In this document: positions 1 to 7,645 of the stretch, in pieces
Numbering within the stretch: the first letter of the stretch is position 1
Layout: every line of letters begins with the position of its first letter
Assembly: GCA_944381535.1 (NCBI GenBank)
Contig: CALWLN010000179.1
Span: 1-37,986, forward strand
Direction of reading: 5' to 3'
DNA: 37,986 nucleotides
From: an uncultured Lachnospiraceae bacterium
Lineage (GTDB): Bacteria; Bacillota; Clostridia; Lachnospirales; Lachnospiraceae
Made by a program: the position numbers and the translations under genes
Notes under the pieces: generated by a model
Seen by the model: only the letters and a program-made list of their open reading frames with translations
The model's database searches: none
What the model was told of the DNA's origin: nothing

Positions 1-469
1 GAAAAACAGGACGAGACCATCTACGATGTGGAGCCGGAAAAGAAGGACTCGGAGAAGGTGGTGACATCCCTGCCAAAACAGCTGTATGGAGGAACCGCAG
101 ATGTCTTATGATGACGGGACAAAAACCCTGTTTCTCTACACGAGGGGTACCGCCGGGAATCCGCCGGAGGACTTGCGGCAGCTGCTTCTGTATTTTGAAG
201 ATACCACAGAGGCCAACGCCAGCAATGAGGCTTTAAAAGAAATACAATCCATGGTTGAGACCGTAAAACGGGACAAGGAGGTGTCAATAGGCTATATGAA
301 GACATTTGAGATGGAACAACTGCTTCTTGACCAGGGCCGGGAAGAAGGTCGTAAGGAGGGCAGAAAAGAGGAACGAGCCAATACGGAAAGAGAACGGAGG
401 CGCGCGGAAGCTGCAGAGCGGGAAAACCGTCGTCTGAAGGAAGAAATCCGCAGATTACAGGGGAAGTAG
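1..469 (+). pseudogene. Broken Rpn family (PD-(D/E)XK) recombination-promoting nuclease/putative transposase
   Basis: Two reading frames carry pieces of the same protein family. Frame 1 is open from base 1 to the TGA at 109-111 and includes the motif ETIYDVEP, typical of the core of Rpn/PDDEXK transposase-like proteins. The second frame, open from about base 65 and with an ATG at 86, encodes the usual C-terminal part (YDDGTKTLFLYTRG, then an alternating Lys/Arg/Glu tail) and ends with TAG at 467-469. In intact homologues a substantial stretch, on the order of 100 residues, separates these pieces. Here they are almost adjacent and out of frame, so an internal deletion with frameshift is the simplest reading. 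The gene also runs off the left edge. An alternative is that the 86-469 ORF is still translated as a 127-residue charged protein; no good ribosome binding site precedes its ATG. Confidence 0.7.
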
Positions 470-498
470 TTTTATTTGCTTTTATTTGCGCTTAATGG

Positions 499-527
499 TT
501 GCAAAATATGATATTATGGTATATAAT
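499..527 (+). promoter_or_regulatory. Sigma-A type promoter, TTGCAA-N17-TATAAT
   Basis: The -35 element TTGCAA lies at 499-504 and a consensus -10 TATAAT at 522-527, with a 17-base spacer. A transcript would start near 534 and run directly into the hairpin at 566-602. The first intact gene downstream starts at 1002, so the leader would be about 470 bases, or this drives a short RNA. Confidence 0.6.
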
Positions 528-565
528 CCGTTACAGGCGGGACAGAATGGTGCTGTTTCGCAGGT

Positions 566-635
566 AAAGTTATTCTCTTATGTTCGTATAAGTCATAACT
601 TTTCAGAATTTACTATTTTTACATCGTTATACGAA
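566..635 (+). other. Two mutually exclusive hairpins in the leader after the promoter
   Basis: Hairpin A pairs AAAGTTAT (566-573) with ATAACTTT (595-602) and, inside a small internal loop, CTTAT (577-581) with ATAAG (588-592) around a six-base loop. Hairpin B pairs TTCGTATAA (583-591) with TTATACGAA (627-635). Bases 588-591 are used in both, so the two cannot form together. This resembles attenuator or riboswitch-style alternatives. No known riboswitch class was recognised, and a chance origin in AT-rich DNA is possible. Confidence 0.4.
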
Positions 636-728
636 AGTTTTCACAGAATTCCCAAGAAATTTTAATGTATGTTTATTTTTTGCGCAAAAGTTCAGGTCTG
701 AATTTTTGTTTCCCCTTGAATTTTGAAC

Positions 729-932
729 TATGACAACTGAATGACCGTTCTCAGAACGATACGAGGCTGCCCCAGATAACAGGTGGATGGTGCCACAGGG
801 GCAGTCCGGGAAATACACGCCTGTGGAAGGTATCATGTAGCGAATAAAGCGAGGGCGCAGGAAGCATATGAGGGGAGACGGCGGGCAGAGCAAGCGAATC
901 TGGCTGAAAAAGTAAAAGTAGATATATAGGGC
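729..932 (+). pseudogene. Degenerate coding remnant with a charged coiled-coil-like tail
   Basis: A stop-bounded frame gives a short peptide including RYEAAPDNRWMVPQGQSGKY and ends at TAG near 840. A second frame overlapping that point encodes a charged Ala/Arg/Glu-rich tail (AQEAYEGRRRAEQANLAEKV) ending at TAG near 932. Together they look like the end of a decayed nuclease-type gene. The tail resembles the charged tails of Rpn or Uma2-like proteins, but the family cannot be fixed from so little sequence. There is no start codon with a ribosome binding site. Confidence 0.3.
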
Positions 933-1001
933 TCTGGTAACCGGCAAATTAATTTGTTGTCTACCAGAGAATCGGAAGAGAGAATTTGGGAGGGTGTTGC
1001 C

Positions 1002-1886
1002 ATGAAGAAAAAAGTTGTTGTGGCTCTATGCGGAGGTATGGTGCTGGTTTTAGCGCTACTCATTTGGCGTAAAGTGGATTCACCGGTAGCAGAGCAGATT
1101 TCAAGGGAAGAGACTGCCGGTGAAAATGAAATAGGGACAGAGAGGGAAAAGAATTTGTCTTCGAAGGAGTCGGGGACAGAGGATCGTGAATTTTCCGGAA
1201 CCGGAGACACCGGGGAAAAAGCTTCGTCTGAGCAAAAAACAGAAGGGAGTAAGCCTGCCGATACAAGCGCGGAAGATCATCAGTCTGTCGGTACGACCGC
1301 CAGTGAAAAAAGCAGCGGCGGCTCCGGTGACAGCTCCGAAGGTGGGAACCAAAACGTAGTTCCAAGCAACGGAAGTGGCGGCTCTGGAGGAAACGGTACC
1401 GGAAACAGCGATACCGGAAACGCTGGAGACCAGAAGCCAGAAAGTGGTTCCGGAAACTTCGGCGGTTCCGGCAGCACCGATGATGGTAACGCCAACGGAA
1501 ATACTTCTGGCATGATAGAACCCGGACCGCCGGAGCATGTACATAACTGGGTGGAGCAGACCACAACGGTCACCCATGAAGCTACCGGGCATTATGAAAC
1601 GAGGGTGGTGAAGGAGGCATGGGATGAGCCGGTGTATGAAGAAAAAGTGTTGAGTATATGTAACATATGTAATGAGGATATAACAGGCCATGCGGGAGAA
1701 CATGCGAAAGAGCATGCGTTGGCAGGCGAAGGAGCAGGACATCATACAGAAGTAATATTAGTTCAGACCGGAATTATCCAACATGAAGCAGAGACAGAAC
1801 AGATTTGGGTGGAAGATACACCGGCGTATACGGAGACCGTAGGCGCGGGGACATATAAGTGTAGTGGGTGTGGTGCCACCAAGTGA
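1002..1886 (+). CDS. Membrane-anchored protein with Gly/Ser-rich linker and split zinc-ribbon-like C-terminus
   Basis: This is a 294-residue protein starting at ATG 1002, preceded by GGGAGGGTG; the frame is open to a TTG at 954, but that lacks a ribosome binding site. Residues 1-25 are a short basic stretch and a hydrophobic helix (signal anchor, or an uncleaved or cleaved signal peptide). About 150 residues of acidic then Gly/Ser/Asn-rich low-complexity sequence follow, probably an extracellular spacer. The end from about residue 175 has two CxxC knuckles, C220/C223 and C287/C290, with many His residues between them, ending in YKCSGCGATK. Similar tails occur in surface proteins of gut Clostridia (recalled family pattern). 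Metal binding is inferred from the CxxC/His arrangement; the function is unknown. A terminator follows, so it is transcribed apart from the adhesin gene. Confidence 0.8.
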   Translation: MKKKVVVALCGGMVLVLALLIWRKVDSPVAEQISREETAGENEIGTEREKNLSSKESGTEDREFSGTGDTGEKASSEQKTEGSKPADTSAEDHQSVGTTASEKSSGGSGDSSEGGNQNVVPSNGSGGSGGNGTGNSDTGNAGDQKPESGSGNFGGSGSTDDGNANGNTSGMIEPGPPEHVHNWVEQTTTVTHEATGHYETRVVKEAWDEPVYEEKVLSICNICNEDITGHAGEHAKEHALAGEGAGHHTEVILVQTGIIQHEAETEQIWVEDTPAYTETVGAGTYKCSGCGATK

Positions 1887-1947
1887 CGATCCGCAAACAA
1901 AAATGTATCGAAAACTGGAATGCGGAAAATTAATAGAGACAGTAAGA

Positions 1948-1985
1948 AAAGAATCCAACTATAAGAACGTCGGATTCTTTTTTTG
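1948..1985 (+). terminator. Rho-independent terminator after the zinc-ribbon-like gene
   Basis: A nine-base stem pairs AAAGAATCC (1948-1956) with GGATTCTTT (1972-1980) around a 15-base loop, followed by further Ts to 1984. It lies between the TGA at 1884-1886 and the adhesin start at 2016, so the two surface genes are at least partly separate transcription units. Confidence 0.75.
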
Positions 1986-2015
1986 TTACGAAACAATGAA
2001 GAGAGGAGAAAAACG

Positions 2016-5000
2016 ATGAAACAAATATGGAGAAGAATTTTATCTATGGTCCTGGTTGTCATGATGTTGTCATCCTTTGGATTCACAGTCAACGCGGACG
2101 ATATGAGTATGACACCCAGGGAACAGGCGCGGCAGAATGAGGTAACTGGCACGGCATATCTGGGACACGGGATTATGCTGATGTCGGCGGATGGAACCAA
2201 TGCAGTCATTACGATTGTTCGGGATATTCTTTATGCGGATTATCACACCGGAGTATTCAACGTACAGACGGAGAGTGGAACATACACCGGATATTGTGCG
2301 GAGCCCAGGAAAAAGTCGCAGGCAGGAACCTATGCCATAGCAACTTTGGAGAATGACATCATCAAACGTCTGCTGTTGTCCGGACCGGGAGGACCTTATT
2401 ATGAGACACTAAAGGATTCCCTGTTTGCGTATCTTGATTGGGATACGGCTTTTGCGGATACGCATGCGTGTATCGGATATGTCTATTCCGAGGATACATC
2501 CGGGATGGATGATTATTACCTGGATGGGATTTTAAACCAGATAAACGCGGTGGCCGGAGACCATCCAATCGCGAGAGTGTTGGATGGCGGAGTCAATAAC
2601 TATACCGTAAAGATTGCTTACAATGATTCGGGACAGGACATTGTTTGGCTGGAGGAAATTCCAAAGGGAAATGTGGAGATTCGAAAATCTTCCGCTAATC
2701 CATCTATCACAAATGGAAACGCCTGCTATTCCCTTGAGGGGGCCGTATATCAGTTGCTGGATGAAAATCAGAGGGTAGCAGCAACACTGACTACGGACAC
2801 AAACGGCTATGCCCGTGCGGAGGGAATCGTGCCGGGAAGTTATACGCTGAAGGAAGTGATGGCACCGAAAGGCTATGCGTTGGACTTAAATAGTTATGGA
2901 GTGATTATATGCGGTGGTCAGACAGCTTCTGTGAAGGTAACGGATATTCCACAGAGCGACCCGGTAGGAGTGTTATTAGCGAAAGTAGATGCTATTACAA
3001 ATACCAATAAATCTCAGGGGAATGCTTTCCTTGAGGGTGCGGAGTTCACGGTTAAGTATTATAGTGGAATGTATGATTCTGACCCGGCAGCACTGGGGCA
3101 GACTGCGGTGCGAACATGGGTATTTAAAACCGATGAGAAGGGATTTGTTTATTATGGTGATGAATGGAAGGTATCCGGTGATGACTTTTACTATATAGAA
3201 GATAATCCAGACCCTGCAATTCCATTGGGAACTATCACCATCCAAGAAACTAAAGCTCCTGTAGGATATTTAATGAATCCGGAAATTTTTGTTCGAAAGA
3301 TAACTGGTGAAGGAGATACCGAATGGGTAAATACATATAATCCGCCGACCATATCAGAGCAAGTCATCCGGGGCGGCGTAAAAATCCGGAAGTTCGACAG
3401 CGATACCGGCGCAGCCATACCCCAGGGAGACGCCACCCTGGCTGGAGCCGGGTTTGATATCATCAACCTCAATGAAAACCCGGTATATGTAAATGGCAAA
3501 ACCTACGCTTATGGCGAAACAGTTCTGACTCTTGCCACTGATGCGGCAGGTTTGGCCCAGACAGCTGCGGACGCCCTGCCTGCGGGACATTATAAAATCA
3601 TAGAAACCACACCGCCAAACGGATACCTACAGGAAGGCGTTTTAGAGCAGGAGTTTGACATTACCCAAAATGGTGTTGTTGTGGATTTAACCGCCTTTGC
3701 AAACGGCATACAAAACGAGGTTATCAAAGGAAGTATTCTGATAGTGAAACACACCGATAACGGGGAAACCGGAATCGAGACCCCAGAAGCGGGCGCGGAG
3801 TTTCAAGTCTATTTAAAATCGGCCGGGAGCTACGAAGCAGCCAAAGAAACGGAGCGGGATACCATTATCTGTGATGAAGATGGATTTGCCCAGACCAAGG
3901 ACCTTCCTTACGGTACCTATATCGTCCACCAGACCAAGAGCTGGGACGGTCGGGACCTGGTGGAGGATTTTCAGGTTTACATCAACAGCGACGGCCAGGT
4001 ATACCGTTACATCATCAACAATCAGAATTTTGAAAGCTATCTGAAAGTCGTAAAAACCGACGCCGAAACCAGCCAAAACATTGCCTATGCCGGTGCAGGG
4101 TTTCGGATTTATGACCCGGACGGAAATCTGGTGACCATGGAATATACTTATCCCACCGTCACCGAGGTGGACACCTTCTATACCGCAGAGGACGGCTCCC
4201 TCATGACCCCGGAACGTCTGCCCTACGGCAGAGGCTACACTCTGGTGGAGGTGCAGGCTCCTTACGGATACGTGCTGGACAGCACGCCGGTGAAATTTGA
4301 TATTGCCCCGGAGAGCGCAGGCAAGGAGGATGGTTACACGGTTATCCGCCTCACCAAGAGCGACCAGCCCCAGAAAGGAACAATTACTGTAACGAAAACA
4401 GGGGAAATGCTTGCCAGCGTTGTAGCCGGCGAGGAAAACGGAGAGATGATTTATCAGCCAGTATGGGCGAAGGACAATCTGCCCGGAGCTGTTTTTGAGA
4501 TCCGTGCCGCCGAGGATATTAAAACTTTGGACGGCACTCTGCGCTATGTAAAGGACGAATTGGTGGATACCATTACCACAGGCACAGACGGGACGGCAAC
4601 CTCCAAAGCGTTGTATCTTGGAAAATACACTGCGCAGGAAGTCAAAGCCCCGGATGGCATGGTGCTAAACAAAGAACCCCGGGAAGTGGAGCTGACCTAT
4701 GCAGGCCAGAACGTATCTCTTACGGAAGCCGGCGCGGCTTTTGAGAACGACCGCCAGAAAGTGGAAGTGACCCTTACAAAGAGTATGGAAGATGATGAGC
4801 GATTTGGCTTTGACGGATTGGAAGAGCGGAAGGACGTCCTCTTTGGCTTGTGCGCATCAGAAGAGATACCGGCGGCGGACGGAACCGTGATACCGGCGGA
4901 CGGCCTTCTGGAGATACTGGCTCTGACCGAGGACGGAACTGCAAAGGCTCTCACGGACCTTCCTCTGGGAAACTTCTACCTGCAGGAGATTGCCACCAAT

Positions 5001-6362
5001 GAAGCGTATATTCTTGGGGATAACAAATACCCTATAAATTTTGCTTATGCGGGACAGGATACCGCTTTGGTGAAGATTGCGGCCAATGATGGCGAACCCA
5101 TTGAAAACGAATTGATTCGGGGAACCATTGTGGGCAGTAAGCGGGACTATGATAACCTGGGTGTCCCTGGGGCGCTTATCGGTCTGTTTGCGTTGGATGC
5201 CGGGTATTTCACCGAAGAAGCCGCGCTTATGACAACCGTATCCGGAGAGAAGGGTATTTTCTGTTTTGACGAAGTGCCTTTTGGAACCTATCTTATCCGG
5301 GAACTGGAGGCTCCGGAGGGTTATCTCTTAAACGAGAACGTGTATGAGGTGACGGTAACCGAGGATGGAGCAGAGGTGCCGGCGGTTATTGTGGATTGGG
5401 AGATTCCATCTATCCACACCACTCTCATTGACGCCAAAACCGGGACCAAAAATGTGCTGGCGGAAACGGGTATGGAGCTCATCGATGAGGTGCATTATGA
5501 AAACCTTATTCCGGGCCAGACTTACCTTATCAGGGGAATTCTGATGGACAGGGCAGATGAAACCGGCAACACTCCCATTCTGATAAATGGCGAGACGGCC
5601 GTTTCCAAGCTTATTTTTACCCCGGAAGAGCGGGAAGGAACCATAGAAGTGTCCTACCGGTTTGACGGCTCCGGGCTGGCAGGGAAAACCATAGTGGCCT
5701 ACGAACAGCTCTGCCTGCCCCGGTACGGAGTAGAGAATCCGGACCCGGAGAAAACGGATGACTGGATGATGGTAACGGCTCATGAGGATATTGAGGATGG
5801 AGATCAAACCGTGTACGTGCCAAAGATAGGGACGACTCTGACGGAGACTACAACCGGTGAACATTATGTGGAGGCTGGAGAGGAGATTATCCTGTCCGAC
5901 CGGGTACGTTATGAAAATCTGATACCGGGAAAAACCTACCTGATGAAAGGTATTCTGGTGGATCGGGAAACCGGAGAAGCGCTGATGAAGGACGGAGAAC
6001 CGGTGGAAAACAGCCGGGTATTTAGTCCTACAGAGCCGGATGGTTATCTTGACATGTCTTTTGTTTTTGACGGAAGCCAGTTGGGAGGCAAGAATCTGGT
6101 AGCTTTTGAAAAACTGTATATAGCAATAACAGAAAATCCAAACCCGGAGGAACCGGGAGACTGGCAGGTGACCGCCAGCCATGAAGATATAAAGGATGAG
6201 GGCCAAACCGTCTATGTTAAAAGACCAATAGAGCCTGCAAAAACAGGGGATGACAGAAAAATGGCAGTTCCGGTCGGAGGCTGCCTGGTTGGCATGGGAG
6301 GCGCGCTATATCTCTTTTCCGCAAGCCGGAACAAAAGCAGAAAGAGAAAGAGGAAGGGATAA
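2016..6362 (+). CDS. SpaA/Cna-B-type repeat adhesin with VaFE repeats and sortase signal
   Basis: The 1448-residue surface protein starts at ATG 2016 behind GAGAGGAG. Residues 1-27 are a signal peptide (MKQIWRR, hydrophobic core, VNA). The head contains TGYCAEP with C94, matching the Cys context of thioester adhesin domains; the partner Gln was not identified. From about residue 219 to 1120 there are roughly eight prealbumin-like (SpaA) repeats, starting near 219, 316, 453, 572, 673, 786, 916 and 1034. Most have a Lys-bearing first strand and the closing pattern EVxAPxGY, with the Glu used in isopeptide formation. Two VaFE-type repeats follow (from about 1131 and 1269; VAYEQL, VAFEKL). The C-terminus has PAKTG at 1407-1411, a membrane helix and a Lys/Arg tail, so sortase anchoring is expected. 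No sortase gene lies in the window. A role in adhesion or as a pilus-like stalk is inferred. Confidence 0.93.
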   Translation: MKQIWRRILSMVLVVMMLSSFGFTVNADDMSMTPREQARQNEVTGTAYLGHGIMLMSADGTNAVITIVRDILYADYHTGVFNVQTESGTYTGYCAEPRKKSQAGTYAIATLENDIIKRLLLSGPGGPYYETLKDSLFAYLDWDTAFADTHACIGYVYSEDTSGMDDYYLDGILNQINAVAGDHPIARVLDGGVNNYTVKIAYNDSGQDIVWLEEIPKGNVEIRKSSANPSITNGNACYSLEGAVYQLLDENQRVAATLTTDTNGYARAEGIVPGSYTLKEVMAPKGYALDLNSYGVIICGGQTASVKVTDIPQSDPVGVLLAKVDAITNTNKSQGNAFLEGAEFTVKYYSGMYDSDPAALGQTAVRTWVFKTDEKGFVYYGDEWKVSGDDFYYIEDNPDPAIPLGTITIQETKAPVGYLMNPEIFVRKITGEGDTEWVNTYNPPTISEQVIRGGVKIRKFDSDTGAAIPQGDATLAGAGFDIINLNENPVYVNGKTYAYGETVLTLATDAAGLAQTAADALPAGHYKIIETTPPNGYLQEGVLEQEFDITQNGVVVDLTAFANGIQNEVIKGSILIVKHTDNGETGIETPEAGAEFQVYLKSAGSYEAAKETERDTIICDEDGFAQTKDLPYGTYIVHQTKSWDGRDLVEDFQVYINSDGQVYRYIINNQNFESYLKVVKTDAETSQNIAYAGAGFRIYDPDGNLVTMEYTYPTVTEVDTFYTAEDGSLMTPERLPYGRGYTLVEVQAPYGYVLDSTPVKFDIAPESAGKEDGYTVIRLTKSDQPQKGTITVTKTGEMLASVVAGEENGEMIYQPVWAKDNLPGAVFEIRAAEDIKTLDGTLRYVKDELVDTITTGTDGTATSKALYLGKYTAQEVKAPDGMVLNKEPREVELTYAGQNVSLTEAGAAFENDRQKVEVTLTKSMEDDERFGFDGLEERKDVLFGLCASEEIPAADGTVIPADGLLEILALTEDGTAKALTDLPLGNFYLQEIATNEAYILGDNKYPINFAYAGQDTALVKIAANDGEPIENELIRGTIVGSKRDYDNLGVPGALIGLFALDAGYFTEEAALMTTVSGEKGIFCFDEVPFGTYLIRELEAPEGYLLNENVYEVTVTEDGAEVPAVIVDWEIPSIHTTLIDAKTGTKNVLAETGMELIDEVHYENLIPGQTYLIRGILMDRADETGNTPILINGETAVSKLIFTPEEREGTIEVSYRFDGSGLAGKTIVAYEQLCLPRYGVENPDPEKTDDWMMVTAHEDIEDGDQTVYVPKIGTTLTETTTGEHYVEAGEEIILSDRVRYENLIPGKTYLMKGILVDRETGEALMKDGEPVENSRVFSPTEPDGYLDMSFVFDGSQLGGKNLVAFEKLYIAITENPNPEEPGDWQVTASHEDIKDEGQTVYVKRPIEPAKTGDDRKMAVPVGGCLVGMGGALYLFSASRNKSRKRKRKG

Positions 6363-6435
6363 AGATTGTCTGCGTACCAATCCGTAATATATTCTCATCT
6401 GGAGAGAAGAATGCCAAAAAGAGCCCTTAAAGATA

Positions 6436-6464
6436 TTGAGAAAACCGAAAAAATCCATTATAAT
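6436..6464 (+). promoter_or_regulatory. Promoter of the aldo/keto reductase gene, TTGAGA-N17-TATAAT
   Basis: TTGAGA at 6436-6441 and TATAAT at 6459-6464 are 17 bases apart. The gene starts at 6506, giving a leader of about 35 bases. This marks a new transcription unit after the adhesin gene. Confidence 0.7.
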
Positions 6465-6505
6465 GAGAAAAAGATACGAAAAACAGACACACAGGAGAAG
6501 AAAAA

Positions 6506-7537
6506 ATGGATACGGTTAGATTAGGAAAGACAGGAATTGTTACAAGCAAAAATGGGTTCGGAGCTCTGCCGATTCAGCGTGTTTCCGATGAGGAGGCAGT
6601 AAAAATCATCCGCAGGGCCTATGACGGCGGAATCACCTTCTTTGATACCGCACGGGCGTATACGGACAGCGAGCACAAGCTGGGGCTGGCTTTGAAGGAA
6701 GCGCGCGGGAAAGTATTTCTGGCCTCCAAGACCATGTCCCTGACAAGGGAGGGATTCTGGAAGGACCTTAAGACCACCCTTTCGGAACTTCAGACAGACT
6801 ATCTGGATCTCTATCAGTTTCACAATCCGGCTGTCTGTCCCAAGCCGGGAGATGAGAGCGGTATTTATGAATGCATGCTGGAGGCAAAAGCCCAGGGAAA
6901 AATCCGCCATATCGGAATCACCAATCATCGGTTGAAGGTGGCGGAGGAAGCCATTGCTTCCGGGCTGTATGATACCCTGCAGTTTCCCTTCAGCTATCTG
7001 GCTACGGAACAGGATATCGCGCTGGTGGAGGCATGTCGGGAAGCGGATATGGGTTTTCTTGCCATGAAAGCCATGTCCGGTGGGCTCATCAACAACTCTG
7101 CCGCAGCCTATGCGTATCTGGCCCGGTACGACAATGTGCTGCCAATCTGGGGCGTTCAGAGGATGAATGAACTGGAGGAATTTTTGTCCTACATGGACTG
7201 TCCGCCGGTTTTGACAGAGGAGCTGCAGGCGTTGATTGACAAGGATCGGGAGGAACTGCAGGGAGATTTTTGCCGCGGGTGTGGCTATTGTATGCCCTGT
7301 CCCATGGGAATCGAGATTAATAACTGTGCCCGGATGTCCCTGATGATCCGCCGGGCTCCGGCGCAGCTTCAGCTGACCCCGGCCATGCAGGAAAAAATGA
7401 GGAAGATCAAGGACTGTATTCACTGCAACCAGTGCATGAATAAGTGTCCCTATCATCTAAATACGCCGGAACTCCTGGCGAAAAATCTTAAGGATTATGA
7501 GGAGATATTGGCCGGGAAGGCGCGCGTCACTCCATAG
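6506..7537 (+). CDS. Aldo/keto reductase with C-terminal 4Fe-4S domain
   Basis: This 343-residue protein has an N-terminal TIM-barrel aldo/keto reductase domain. Visible family residues are the DTARAYTDSE segment (catalytic Asp and Tyr), a Lys in FLASKT and a His in YQFHNP. From about residue 256 it has a bacterial ferredoxin-like extension with CRGCGYCMPCPMG (first Cys 256) and CIHCNQCMNKCPY (first Cys 304), enough cysteines for one or two 4Fe-4S clusters. Such fused reductases are common in anaerobic Clostridia; the physiological substrate is not known. ATG 6506 is preceded by an AGGAGAAG-like site. It has its own promoter and stands alone ahead of lgt. Confidence 0.9.
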   Translation: MDTVRLGKTGIVTSKNGFGALPIQRVSDEEAVKIIRRAYDGGITFFDTARAYTDSEHKLGLALKEARGKVFLASKTMSLTREGFWKDLKTTLSELQTDYLDLYQFHNPAVCPKPGDESGIYECMLEAKAQGKIRHIGITNHRLKVAEEAIASGLYDTLQFPFSYLATEQDIALVEACREADMGFLAMKAMSGGLINNSAAAYAYLARYDNVLPIWGVQRMNELEEFLSYMDCPPVLTEELQALIDKDREELQGDFCRGCGYCMPCPMGIEINNCARMSLMIRRAPAQLQLTPAMQEKMRKIKDCIHCNQCMNKCPYHLNTPELLAKNLKDYEEILAGKARVTP

Positions 7538-7571
7538 GAAAGTTCTCGGATGCAAAAATACAAGGAAGCTA

Positions 7572-7600
7572 TGGCAAAAAAGTACGGAATATGGTATGAT
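7572..7600 (+). promoter_or_regulatory. Probable lgt promoter with extended -10
   Basis: TATGAT at 7595-7600 is preceded by TGG (7592-7594), forming an extended -10 element. A weak -35-like TGGCAA lies 17 bases upstream at 7572-7577. The leader to the ATG at 7646 would be about 40 bases. Confidence 0.45.
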
Positions 7601-7645
7601 TATTTTTGTTGACAAAAGTACGAGAGAATGTGAGTGAGGCTGAAT

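Larger units (their letters stand above)
470..1001. other. 532-base gene-poor, AT-rich intergenic region
   Basis: No intact gene was found here. The left part (about 470-720) is AT-rich and holds a well-formed promoter (499-527) followed by two overlapping inverted repeats (566-635). The right part (about 729-932) holds what looks like a degenerate coding remnant. The region separates the Rpn remnant from the zinc-ribbon-like protein gene, and could be its long 5' leader or the scar of a lost element. Confidence 0.6.

Noticed and set aside
768-806. CTGCCCC...GGGGCAG inverted repeat
   Set aside because: The loop is over 20 bases, no T run follows, and it lies inside a decayed coding remnant; probably chance.
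5328-6206. Long reverse ORF (292 codons) inside the adhesin gene
   Set aside because: It is antisense to clearly conserved VaFE repeats, lacks a binding site and has a composition expected for a shadow frame.
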